Assembly: GCA_017591395.1 (NCBI GenBank) | Contig: WEDG01004143.1 | Location: 62,001 to 126,000 of the forward strand | Reading direction: 5' to 3' | DNA length: 64,000 bases | Origin: Schistocephalus solidus | Taxonomy: Eukaryota > Platyhelminthes > Cestoda > Diphyllobothriidea > Diphyllobothriidae | Part shown: in pieces, positions 1 to 10,363 of the stretch | How the letters are laid out: each line of letters starts with the position of its first letter | Numbering within the stretch: position 1 is the stretch's first letter | The notes under the pieces: generated by a model | What the model saw: the letters and a program-made list of their open reading frames with translations, nothing else | What the model was told of the DNA's origin: nothing | Database searches by the model: none | Position numbers and translations under genes: made by a program

Positions 1-592
1 AAAGACCTGAAACCTTCCATGTCTTGCCCTATGTGAGGAACGTCTCAGAAGCCACTGAGCGCGTGTTAAGACCGCTAAACGTGGGCGTTGGACACCGACC
101 GGAGGCCACCATCCGTCGATTAGTCATGCAACCAAAGGGCCGACTACCACCTGCAGACACCTCAGGCGTTATTTACCGTGTCAACTGTCTAGACTGCCCG
201 GCCAAACTACTGCGACATGACCGACAAAGGACTGAGTATGCGCATGCACGAGCAAACTTTGGCCATAAGGCGAAAGGATATTCGATCACACGTCGCCATG
301 CACAGTCTAGAAAACAGTCTAGAAAAAAGAAAACAACCACCGGTTGGATTTTGACAGGCTCAAGTGCTCGGCTGAGCCGAAAACAGACTGGCGAGGGAAG
401 TCATCGAAGCTTGGCAGTCAGACGCCAACTCTATCAACCGCAGCATTGACCTACCAGTGCCCTATGAGGCCGTCAAGCACCATTGGCACACGAGGGGAGG
501 ACCAATGAGAAACGAGGCAGCTAGACCTACCGCAAGTGAGCACGAAAGACCCTTTGTAAACCATGTAGTTCACCCTATGCTCTATCTCCGAT
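1..592 (+). pseudogene. Penelope-like element, GIY-YIG endonuclease remnant (copy A)
   Basis: The frame opening near position 24 reads a Penelope-type linker and then the GIY-YIG core: a G-V-I-Y-R strand followed by a Cys pair (NCLDCP). A one-base insertion near 204 shifts the frame; downstream, the frame starting at 205 continues with MRMHEQ, matching the R-x-x-EH helix of this nuclease class, and then REVIEAWQSDANSINRSIDLP. At least two stop codons interrupt this second frame. The same architecture is seen in the better-preserved minus-strand copy at 47269-48057, but residue differences suggest a second subfamily. In intact elements the domain nicks target DNA for reverse-transcriptase priming. 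This copy lacks the reverse transcriptase because the window begins inside it, and it cannot encode a working enzyme. Confidence 0.75.
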
Positions 593-663
593 GATGCGCT
601 CGAGTATGAGTGTGAAACGTCAGACAAGTATATCTTCTACCCCAGAGATCGCCTTATCTTCTC

Positions 664-666
<3 letters not shown>
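593..666. other. spacer
   Basis: Short unassigned sequence between the Penelope remnant and the AT microsatellite. It probably belongs to the 3' flank of the element. Confidence 0.3.

Positions 667-722
<56 letters not shown>
667..722. repeat. (AT)n microsatellite
   Basis: About 56 bp of uninterrupted AT dinucleotides lie just downstream of the Penelope fragment. Several other retroelements in this window also end in or next to AT tracts. Confidence 0.95.
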
Positions 723-728
<6 letters not shown>

Positions 729-1410
729 TAAGCAATTAATTTAAAATCCATTATAGATGTTCATTAAATACTAGGCGTAGAAATGGAGCTAATTCCTTTC
801 TGATTTGTCGAACAGTCTGGTTTTCGTACAGAAAAGCCATCTCCGCCATTTCCCCCAATACCTCAACATTTTCTGTTGAGCCAATTTTTCGCTCTTCCTC
901 TATTTGATCCATTTATAAAAAGTTTATTCAGAGAAGGGATTGTTCTATTTTACTACTGAGCACCCAGATGCTGTCATTAGGCGGGCTGCTTTCCCAGTTA
1001 TAAATAGCTAGTTTTGAAATCCGGCCAACAGCTGACGCGAACTCCACGGCACTGCGGCAAGAAAAACAGAACCTTGAAAAAAATGTAGCTGAAGGAATTT
1101 GGTCGTTCATACAGTCATAAATTATCGAGAAGTATTTCTTAGAACACGATATATTTCAGTCTTTGGAAGTCTTGAACAAAAATATAAAGAGTTTTTATTG
1201 GTGAAAGGATACTTAAGGTACATGCGTTAACTTCACTCCGGATAATTCCCATTTAGGGAACATGAAATCTAAAGTTAAATGTATACCAACCTTAACTTCT
1301 TAAGCAAATTGCTTAATGAAGTTCCCTTATATCTACCTCATTAGCGATAGAGGTCCGTGAAAGATGTCTGAACAGAGGCACTCTGCGAAATTATTCACTT
1401 TCTGTTGGCA
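723..1410. other. no gene seen
   Basis: AT-rich sequence with only short chance frames. I see no splice-flanked coding segment and no recognisable repeat. Confidence 0.5.
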
Positions 1411-1572
1411 AGTGGTTAAAGCAACTACGTGATCTAAAATTATAAAGACTGCGTTTGACTTTCGAGATAACAGTTCGATGGCCGCAAGTGAAGATGCTCA
1501 TCGCCTACTCTCCGAAGTTGGCTCGGCATCGGTGACTCGCAAGAAAATTTGTTCATCATATGGCGGACATGT
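1411..1572. repeat. repeat R1, copy 1, left part (split by LINE insertion)
   Basis: These 162 bp match 14660-14822 at about 95 % identity by eye. The match stops exactly at the end of GGCGGACATGT and resumes at 5186, after LINE-Z copy 1. The two halves together total 772 bp, against 771 bp for the uninterrupted copy at 14660-15430. R1 has no convincing coding capacity and its class is unknown. Confidence 0.85.
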
Positions 1573-3115
1573 GGCAGTTTCGACCGTCGATTTCGACGAG
1601 GTCCACCGTATGCTCCACACCAGGTGGTGCAGGGACGGTGACTTGCGCGTGAATTAGTTTTAAGTGATAGTAGCCTTGCGCTGCAGCTACCGCACTTTCT
1701 CCTCCTCCCCCACCTGAGCCCGGTGTCAAGACAGAGTCAAGAAGACCGGAGATGGGAGAGGGTGCAGGTGGCTGGCGCGGCCGGAGCCACCCCTGGGCGT
1801 GCCACCACACCTGGCTCGGATCCCACGGAGTGGGAGTGCCATAAAGGCCACATTAAGAAGGAGCCATTGCAACCCTGACTCTCAGTCCGCCAGTCAGCCA
1901 CTCCACACAAAACACACATTGGGCTGACCACGCGGTCCGAGTTATCCCGTCAGTTGGCAACCTTCCAAGCCACGGCTTTTAGCGCACCGTGATAGTTTCA
2001 AGCGCGTCAGATTGTTTATAGTGAGGAAAATACGCTGAGCTCTCGACCTCACTCTCCCCACCCCACAATCAGACCACTGTCCGAGCCGGTCAGTTGTCTG
2101 ACGCGGAAGCGGGTGCAGCTGCTGGTGACTCTCGTCTACGTGTACTACGTACACGACCTGGCCCCCCAAACACAAGCACCAGGATTTCACAGAACAGGGG
2201 GTTGAACGGCTTACATCTCACATGTGTGAGATAGCCAGAGGTCACGTTAAGAAGGAGCCATCGCAGCCTGACTCTCAGACCACCAGTCAGCCACTCCACA
2301 CAACACACATTGGACTAACTGCGAGGTCTGAGTGTAATTGTCAGTTGGCAACCTTCCAACCGCGGCACTCAACGTTACCGCAAACTCTTCTCCTCCCCCA
2401 CCTGAGCCCGGTCTCATGACACAATCAAGAAGACCGGAGATGGGAGCGGGCACAGGTGGCTGGCGCGGCCGGAGCCGCCCCTGGGCGTGCCACCACACCT
2501 GGCTCGGATCCCACAGAGTGGGAGTGCCATAAAGACCACATTAAGAAAAGCCATTGCAGCCTAACTCTCAGTCCGCCAGTCAGCCACTTCACACAAAACA
2601 CACATTGGGCTGACCACACGGTCCGAGTTATCCCGTCAGTTGGCAACCTTCCAAGCCACGGCTTTTAGCGCACCGTGATAGTTTTAAGCGCGTCAGATTG
2701 TTTATAGTGAGGAATATGCTGAGCTGTCGACCTCACTCTCTCCCCACCCCCACAGTCAGACTACCGTCCGCCGGTCAGTTGTCTGATATGGGAAAAAGGG
2801 CGCATTGGCTGACGGATCGGCGTACCCGTCTTCGCGCGCCAGCATATGACCTGGTCCCCCATAACGCACACACACCAGGATTCACAAACTCAGGGGATAT
2901 GGAGCAGCCATCGCCGTCTGACTCCCAGTCCACTGGTCAGCCACTCGACACACAGCACATACACTGAGCCGACGGCGTGGTCTGGTGGAAGCGTTAGATT
3001 GGCAGACTTCCCAGTCAATGTTTCTAGGAAACCGTGATATACTCTGGTAAATGGTGATTGTGAGGGTGTTGTCGATGTATTGGTGTAGGTAGTGTGCGCT
3101 GATGTAGCTTAGCCT
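1573..3115 (-). repeat. LINE-Z copy 1, 3' UTR with internal tandem units
   Basis: The region is built from related units. The landmark TTAAGAAGGAGCCATTGCA and its close variants occur near 1853, 2247 and 2539, with a more diverged version near 2896. A longer unit starting at the CACCTGAGCCCGG block repeats near 1715 and 2398. The frames crossing these units on both strands are the same repeat read differently, not proteins. Copies 2 and 3 have the same organisation. Confidence 0.85.
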
Positions 3116-3247
3116 CCGGTGGTTTACCGGAGGTTGTCGAGGAGGCGCATGTGTCCTAATAGACCCATGCGGTGTGTAAATGTGCGGGAGCAGTGAGGGC
3201 AGTGAAGGCGGGCGCGTCGACTGTATGTCGGAGCCCCAGGCACTGGT

Positions 3248-4600
3248 TCACCAGCCTCCGTGCGATTTCTCTGTCAGCAGTGTTGTGCTGTCAGAGCTGA
3301 GCAGCGTTCCGGACCCCTTGATACACGGGCCGTAGATGGCCTTGATGGCTTTGAAAAAGTTTTTCATTTCATTGCGGTCCGCATACCCCTGGATTTCCTC
3401 AGCCTTTCGGATCATCCAGGCATCCTGCATCTCCCGCAGCCGTTGTTGTACAAGGCGCCGGCATCTGAAAAAGGCTGCTTTGGTGGCGTCAGTCCGAAGG
3501 TCCATGTAGGCTTTGTGTAGTCTATTCTTCTCCGCGAGTAAGTTGCTGATGTCGGCGTCATTGTCGTCAAACCAGTCCTGGTGTCGACGGTGTGCGCGTC
3601 CGAGTACATCGAGGGCGGTGGACTGGATGACATTTCGCAGTTGACACCATCGTGTCTCCACGGTAGCGGTATCATCTGGAGCATGCAGGTCCTCCAGTTT
3701 CTCGGTTATTTGGTTGCTGAAATCAAAACAGTGAGCAGGCAAATTTAATAAAAGAGTATTTAACTTACATGGCGGCCTATTACCTTGGGGCCTTCGTCGG
3801 GGTTGCAGTCGGAGCCTCATCTGAGAAATGACGAGGCGGTGATCTGTCCAACCATCGGCATCGGGGATCGCCTTGGTTACCAGCACGTCCTGTCGATCTC
3901 GCCTCCGGACGAGAACATTGTCCAGCAGATGCAAGCGCCGCGACCGAGGGTGCATCCACGTGGCCTTCTCCCGCGTCGGAAGGCGGAAGAAGGTGTTGGA
4001 CAGCAGGAGACGGTGTTCCGCACACGTGCGCAGAAGAAGGAGACCGTTATCGTTGCAGCTACCGAGACCGTGGGGACCTAGCACTCCCTGCCAGGCAGCG
4101 TGGTCCGTCCCGACGCGGGCATTGAAGTCACCAAGGACAATTAACTTGTCCTCTTTCGGCACAGTCACCAGCAAGGCGTGCAGGTCCTCGTAGAATTTGT
4201 CCTTCGCCGCATCAGAGCTCGTCATTGGGGGAGCGTTGGCGCTGATGATGGTGGCGAACTGGTTTCCCCAAAGAGGCAGGCGGAGGCTCATCAGGCGACC
4301 ATTGATACCCTGCGGCAGACAGGGCAGACGTCCCACGATGTCGTTATGGATGGCAAAGGCAACACCAGCGTCGCGTCGCTCTGCCTTTGGCCGGCCGCTC
4401 CAGAAGAAAAGTGTAGCCGGCCCCCACCTCCTCCAGCTGACCCTGCTCAGAGAATCGGGTCTCGCTGAGCAGCAATGTCCACCTTGTAGCGCGCCAGTTC
4501 CCGAGCGACTAGCGCCGTCCTTCGTTCCGGGCCGGTTGCTCCTAGGATTGTCTAAAAGGGAGCGATTTCCAGGCTGCTAGTGTGAGTGGACTCACCCGAG
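3248..4600 (-). pseudogene. LINE-Z copy 1 APE endonuclease and linker
   Basis: The 362-residue frame at 3248-4336 carries the second half of an apurinic-type endonuclease: [12 protein letters not shown] (catalytic D-x-N), the central HP region and the terminal [11 protein letters not shown] (catalytic SDH-like TDH). A basic linker follows that is conserved in all three copies and ends at [10 protein letters not shown]. Upstream, to about 4600, the N-terminal part is readable only across frames: one base is missing inside the ALSETRF motif and one is gained before the WSGRP motif. At the 3' side the frame runs into the deletion junction and stops after four unrelated residues. In an intact element this domain nicks target DNA for target-primed reverse transcription; this copy is dead. 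Confidence 0.88.
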
Positions 4601-4609
4601 CAGCCTGGA

Positions 4610-5179
4610 GAGTATGGCGAGGGGATGGGAACGGGGGTATTGTTGTTTGTTTGAGTTTTACGACCGCGTAGTTTGCGATCTGCGAGCCGCGGCCGGCTGC
4701 AGAAGACGTGAGACCCAGCAATTTTTAGGGCACATTTTCTAGCCCCTTCCTCCGCGAGGAGGCAAGCAGTGCTATCCATAAATAGGGCTGCTTGGACATC
4801 CCCAGACGGCTGCCGAACTCCACTATGGGTCACGGATTTGTTTTAGTGGGAGAACGACCCAAGTTAGTCTGGGCCGCCTACGGGGTTGCTGTCGCCCCCA
4901 CCGTAGAACTTTTTGAGAGGGTCAGGTGGGAAGTTCGGGAGTCACACATACTGGGTGTGGAGGCACACACAAAACCGGAGACCCTCACCTGGTTTAGCCC
5001 GCCGGTCGTGACGGTTACTCGGGGTGTGGCCGCTGGGAAGAACCCAACTTCGAGGAGCCACAGGTGAGAGTTGGGTACCAGTTAGAGGCGGCCACAGGAG
5101 CATTCACCACATGTACGAGACAAATGGAGCGACAAAATGCAAGCTGTGTGGTGCTGCCCCTAACTAGTACCCCTACACC
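4610..5179 (-). repeat. LINE-Z copy 1, 5' untranslated region
   Basis: About 0.57 kb matches 12886-13449 of copy 2 almost base for base and ends at the same CCCCTACAC motif in both. This marks the element's 5' end, and about 7 bp of extra sequence precedes the target-site duplication. Internal promoters of APE LINEs normally lie in this position, but I recognise no specific promoter motif. Confidence 0.7.
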
Positions 5180-5185
5180 TCAATA

Positions 5186-5806
5186 GGCGGACATGTACGC
5201 CGTCTATCGCGCTTCCTACCCGGTAGGTGACTCGCTTCGATGACAAGACAATGCCAAACCTCTCGAAGGTAATCGCGTGAGCAGTGGCCGGCAAAGTTAT
5301 TCAGCCCGACTACGCGTGCCACACATAACCCGATCTCTTTCTGTAATTTTTCTGTAGGAGCGGCTCAGGCCTCATATAAAGTACGATCTTCGCCAGGCCT
5401 CGTTAAGAGGGAGCTACTGCGGCTTGAATCGCAGTCCTAAGAAGGATCAAGCTTTCCCGTTCGTCGAAAAACTTTTAAGCTCTCATTCTTAGTGCGTCGT
5501 ATTAGATTGACGTACGTCAGGTTTACCAGGAAGGCACTGAGTTGCTGTGTGGGTGGATGCCATGGCGTATTTTTATGCTCTCCTGTCTTCCCACTCCCAG
5601 ACTGACAAACGGCTACTTGATATATTGATAGCTCAAGTGCGGTTTCTGTAAAGTATGATTGGTACTTTCGTCACGGCAGTTAATGTGCTGGAAACAGAAC
5701 TAGGTAAAATGTGTCGAACTGAAGGTTCTGTGTCATATTGGTTTTCCAACGTCTACACGCCGTGATATTGGTGGATTGAACTGCCTACGGATAGATAATG
5801 TCACAG
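5186..5806. repeat. repeat R1, copy 1, right part
   Basis: Continues R1 after the LINE-Z insertion and matches 14812-15430. Similarity ends abruptly after GATAATGTCACAG in both copies. It contains a TATA-like CTCATATAAAG, but there is no evidence that it works as a promoter. Confidence 0.85.
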
Positions 5807-7696
5807 GTGCCGTTGTTTAAAGATGTTTTTACAGAATTTGAATGCATGCCTACTTCCTTTTCTTCAGTCTATTCTAGCGGGGCGCCTGCAGCTTAAGCAG
5901 GCTTTCCTACTGACTTCGTTGTTGTGCCTAACGTGCAGTCTGCGTTCTTTACTGTGTGATCAGGACCGAAATGGCGCGGATGGATGGCATGCCATCAAAT
6001 GATGTCACAGGCAACGGCTTTCAGCCTCGTCTCGGATGTTTCCGCTTACACTGAAGATGGTGAAATTATAAAAAAAACATGCGTGAAAACAAAATACGTT
6101 TGTATGGTCGAAAGAACAACTGAGCCACCCCTGCATCAAGGAACCAAAAGTAAAATTTAAAGACGGCAGCAAATGATGGCGCACCCACCTCGGGCCTTTC
6201 ATTTTCGCATTCAGGCTAATCAGCTGCAAAATAAATCGCACAATTTAATCCCCGGAAGTCATTATTTTGCATCCTACTTGAACCCAATCCAATAGGCATG
6301 AAGTGTGATTTTGTATATAAAGGCATCACACAAACAGAATAAAAAGGAGTATTGTTAAAAGCTCCTAACTTGAGTGGTTCACCAGATAGCATGTTAACTG
6401 AAATTCGGAAATGGTTTCTTGTTCAGAAAGGTTGTGAAATCCATTATTACACAGCCTAATCCCAAATTATTTCTTTCCGAGCATCTGCATAAACCACACT
6501 CTGCCAAAATTGATCACTTAGTTAGTATATAATTTTCTCATTGTTTTCGATGCTTTCATCAACTCAAGCGTATTTTATTTAAAACAACATATGCGCGAAA
6601 GTATCCTTTCTTGTGGTCATTTGGTAAGGAATTGCGTCTTATTGGCAGTTGAGGCTCCGAAATGGGGTATCTTTTCGTTTTTAAAAAGGTTTCTACTCAT
6701 GAGATTTTTATGACTTTTAAATACCCATTCCTGCATAGTTCATTTATTAAAGCGGCTCATAAAGTATACAATACAGTCCACATCCATTGCTAAATTTGAC
6801 GAGGCCCATGTTAGCATTCCAGGTTTATGCATGGATAAAAAAAGAAGGCTGTTCACACGCCGTAATCAGGTCTAAGCTTTGGAACTCCATCGTCCGAGAT
6901 AAAAGCAGCAACAAAATGAGGAAAAGTTACAGGGGTGACAGGGGGGTCAATCAAAAATTACAAACGTCAGTTGGGAATTAACTGTGCAGGACTATATGCT
7001 GGTGCCCGATCGCTTCATCGAAAGCTCCTATTACTAAAGATATGATTCCACCGAGCGAAAAGCCGTTAGACAGTTAAGTCCAGTGGCAGTTTGACCGCCT
7101 TAGTCTAAAAATGTCCACCATGTGTGCCCCAGCAGGGTGATGCAGGGACGGTGACTGACGGTGGATTGCAGTGAAAGCAGACTACCTCATTCTGTTCCAC
7201 TCCCTCACCTGTATGCTTGTCGAAGCGTATATCGGGCTAACCATTTTGTGTTGTCATCTTTTACTCTTGAGCTCTACCCCGTTCCTTGTATAGTATAGTT
7301 TCTTGAACAGTATAATAATTTACGTTTATAGCTCCTAATTTCCCCGACCCCGTGCTGGAGCTTTTAACACCACACAAATGCGCAGTTTTCCACACCATAC
7401 TCTGTCTTGATGATGGTTTTTTTTCCGTGAACAGGCTACTTTTCCGCTGATTCGGCGTTATTGGTGAATTTATTCAGCTACTTTCGCAGGCAGCCCCTCT
7501 TGTCGGATGATATGGTAACCAGACGTCTACCGATGTCAACAATATTTGGTGAATAAATATCACAACAGCGTGTGTGTACGACGAGGCAACCTCCTGCGTA
7601 CTTTTAATCTGAACAACACGCAGGCTTTGTAACAACAACAGATGGTGTTACTGCCAACCTGTTGTTGACGGTTCGAGATTGCTTAACACCCCCCCC
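5807..7696. other. AT-rich spacer with a repeat relic
   Basis: No coding sequence is recognised. Parts of 6290-6760 resemble the AT-rich dispersed family also found at 23340-23760 and 30960-31880: a TGAAATTCGGAAATGG-like block, and a segment ending in a short A/T-rich tail. At 7110-7165 a roughly 50-bp stretch resembles the LINE-Z 3' end (CAGGGACGGTGACT) and is probably an old relic. Confidence 0.45.
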
Positions 7697-9235
7697 GACA
7701 GTTCGACCGTCGATTTCGACGAGGTCCACCGTATGCTCCACACCAGGTGGTGCAGGGACGATGACTTGCGCGTGAATTAGTTTTAAGTGATAGTAGCCTT
7801 GCGATGCAGCTACTGCACTCTCTCCTCCTCCCCCACCTGAGCCCGGTGTCAAAACAGAGTCAAGAAGACCGGAGATGGGAGAGGACGCAGGTAGCTGGCG
7901 CGGCCGGAGCCGCCCCTGGGCGTGCCACCACACCTGGCTCGGATCCCACGGATAGGGAGTGCCATAAAGGCCACATTAAGAAGGAGCCATTGCAACCTGA
8001 CTCTCAGTCCGCCAGTCAGCCACTCCACACAAAACACACATTGGGCTGACCATGCGGTCCGAGTTATCCCGTCAGTTGGCAACCTTCCAAGCCACGGCTT
8101 TTAGCGCACCATGATAGGTTCAAGCGCGTCAGATTGTTTATGGTGAGGAAAATACGCTGAGCTCTCGACCTCAATCTCTTCCCCACCCCCACAATAAGAC
8201 CACTGTCCGAGCCGGTCAGCTGTCTGATGCGGAAGCAGGCGCAGCTGCTGGTGACCTCGTCTACGTGTACTACGTACATGACCTGGCCCCCCAAACATAA
8301 GCACCAGGATTTCACACAACAGGGGGTTTAACGGCTTATATCTCACATGTGTGAGATAGCCAGAGGTCACGTTAAGAAGGAGCCATCGCAGCCGGACTCT
8401 CAGACCACCAGTCAGCCACTCCACACAACACACATTGGACTAACTGCGAGGTCTGAGTGTAATTGTCAGTTGGCAACCTTCCAACCGCGGCGGTTAACGT
8501 TAGCGCACACTCTTCTTCTCCCCCACCTGAGCCCGGTCTCAAGACACAGGCAAGAAGACCGGAGATGGGAGAGGGCGCAGGTGGCTGGTGTGGCCGCCCC
8601 CCCCCCTGGGCGTACCACCACATCTGGCTCGGATCCCACGGAGTGGGAGTGCCATAAAGGCCACATTAAGAAGGAGCCATTGCAACCTGCCTCTCAGTCC
8701 GCCAGTCAGCCACTCCACACAAAACACACATTGGGCTGACCACGCGGTCCGAGTAATCCCCTCAGTTGGCAACCTTCCAAGCCACGGCTTTTAGCGCACC
8801 GTGATAGTTTCAAGCGCGTCAGATTGTTTATAGTGAGGGACATGCGCTGAGCTGTTGACCTCACTCTCTCACCAACCCCCACCATCAGACACTGTCCGAG
8901 CCAGACAATTGCCTGATGTGGGAGTGGGCGCATTGGCTGACGGATCGGCGTACCCGTCTTCGAGCGCCACAGCACTACCTGGCCCCCATAACGCACACAC
9001 CAGGATTCACTAACTCAGGGGATATGGAGCAGCCATTGCCGTCTGACTCCCAGTCCACTGGTCAGCAACTCGACACACACAGCACATACACTGAGCCGAC
9101 GGCGTGGTCTGGTGGAAGCGTCAGATTGGCAGACTTCCCAGACACGGTGTCTAGGAAACCGTGATATACTCTGGTAAATGTTAATTGTGAGGGTGTTGTC
9201 GATGTATTAGTGTAGGTAGTGTGCGCTGATGTACC
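7697..9235 (-). repeat. LINE-Z copy 2, 3' UTR with internal tandem units
   Basis: The CACCTGAGCCCGG to TGGCAACCTTCCAA block occurs twice, near 7830 and 8520, a spacing of about 690 bp. Shorter sub-units carrying TTAAGAAGGAGCCAT recur near 7978, 8374 and 8667, with a diverged form near 9026. The terminal roughly 230 nt (7697-7935) is the segment shared with the SINE-like family at 13467-13835 and 28647-29100. Confidence 0.85.
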
Positions 9236-10342
9236 TTAGCCTCCGGTGGTTAACCGGAGGTTGTCGTGGAGGCGCATGTGTCCTAATAGACCCATGCGGT
9301 GTGTAAATGTGCGGGAGCAGTGAGGGCAGTGAAGGCGGGCACTTCGACTGTATGTTGGAGCCCCAGGCACTGGTTCACCAGCCTCCGTGCGATGGATTCG
9401 CAGGTGACTGATCAGGCCGATGCGTGAGTTGATCTTGCGGGCGCAGTGTGGGCAGGAGAAATCGGTAGAGGCCGGGGGGATGTCATTCATGGTAGGGGAG
9501 GTGTCAGGGGCGCTAAGAATGGCAGGAGTGGAGGATGTGCATGGTGTATCGGTATTGGCGGCATTGTGGTGTATTCCGCTGTCATGGATGCGCATGTGAC
9601 CGAATAGGCCCATGCGATGAGTGAATGCGCGAGGACAGTGAGGGCAGTGGAGGCGACGATCTCCTCTGTGTGATGGTGTTCCAGGCACTGGCTCACCGGT
9701 CTCTGTACGATGTATTCGCAAGTGACCAACCAGGCCGATGCGTGAGGTGAATGTGCGGTCGCATTGAGTACAGCTTAGGAGAGATTCTCCATCGCTGATG
9801 GTGGTGGTGGTGGTAGTGAAGGCGAAGGCGGTTGTGGGGGTAGCAGGCGATGAGTAGATGGATGTGGTCTCTATGATGGTGGGAGTAATGGAATTGATGC
9901 CAGGAGTGAGGGTGAAAGAGTCAGAAGGAGGGTTGGCCGAATTTGACATAGAAATTGGAATTGTCGGATTGTTGGTGCATTGCGTCCGAAGATGTCCAAC
10001 CAGGCCGATTCGTGCGCGGAAGATGCGTTGACAGCGCGGGCATGTTGGCTGGGCCTGGGCATTGGCGGTGTTGGTCCGGGTCGCTGGTGACTTTCGTGCC
10101 GCTCTTTTGGCCTTGGCGGCGGCGATCCGGTTTGCCTCATAGATTGCTGAACCAATCTTCACTGATCTTCTCCATGCCGGTCTATCCTGGGCGAGGTCCT
10201 CCCAGGTCGCCGAGTTGATTTGCAGTTGCTTCAGCGATTTCTTAAAAGTGTCCTTGTAGCGTCGTTTTTGACCTCCCTGCCGACGAGAACCCGTAGCGAC
10301 ATCTCCGTTGAAAAGTCGTTTGGGAAGTCGCTCGTCGTCCAT
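9236..10342 (-). pseudogene. LINE-Z copy 2, C-terminal zinc-finger array
   Basis: The 368-residue frame starts in the RT-distal region (MDDERLPKRLF, GGQKRRYKD, TWEDLAQDRPAWR) and continues into five fingers: a C2HC finger (CPRCQRIF...HLRTQC) followed by four C2H2 fingers beginning CTQCDRTF, CPHCPRAF, CPHCARKI and CPHCSRTF. Linkers are HRTETGEPVPG-like or Pro/Thr/Ser-rich. The frame is continuous with the reverse transcriptase upstream apart from the TGA at 10364-10366, where the other copy has an Arg codon, so the array is part of the same polyprotein. In copies 1 and 3 the frame ends right after NLR; here the stop has mutated, adding LTTGG. Presumed role is nucleic-acid binding during integration (inference). 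Confidence 0.9.
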
Positions 10343-10363
10343 TCTTACCAGGTGGCCGCTCCA

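Larger units (their letters stand above)
1573..5185 (-). mobile_element. LINE-Z copy 1, internally deleted, with target-site duplication
   Basis: A minus-strand non-LTR retrotransposon inserted into repeat R1. The 11-bp sequence GGCGGACATGT is present on both sides (1562-1572 and 5186-5196) but only once at the unoccupied paralogue (14812-14822), so this is a target-site duplication. In element orientation the order is: 5' UTR (about 5179-4610), endonuclease (about 4600-3720), linker, deletion junction, last zinc finger, and a roughly 1.5 kb repetitive 3' UTR ending at 1573. There is no poly(A) tail. Against copy 2 it lacks the whole reverse transcriptase and most zinc fingers, a gap of about 2.45 kb that joins at 3261-3268. 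It does keep about 300 bp of endonuclease (about 4310-4610) that copy 2 has lost. Confidence 0.9.

Noticed and set aside
1556..2668. Recurrent frames of 60-110 residues starting MWWHAQG or MPTDGITRT
   Set aside because: They recur in every LINE-Z tail and SINE, on both strands, with frameshifts between copies and no synonymous bias visible. They are repeats read as protein, not genes.
3260..4580. Plus-strand frames of 86-127 residues over LINE-Z copy 1
   Set aside because: Antisense shadows of the endonuclease; identical shadows appear over copy 2.
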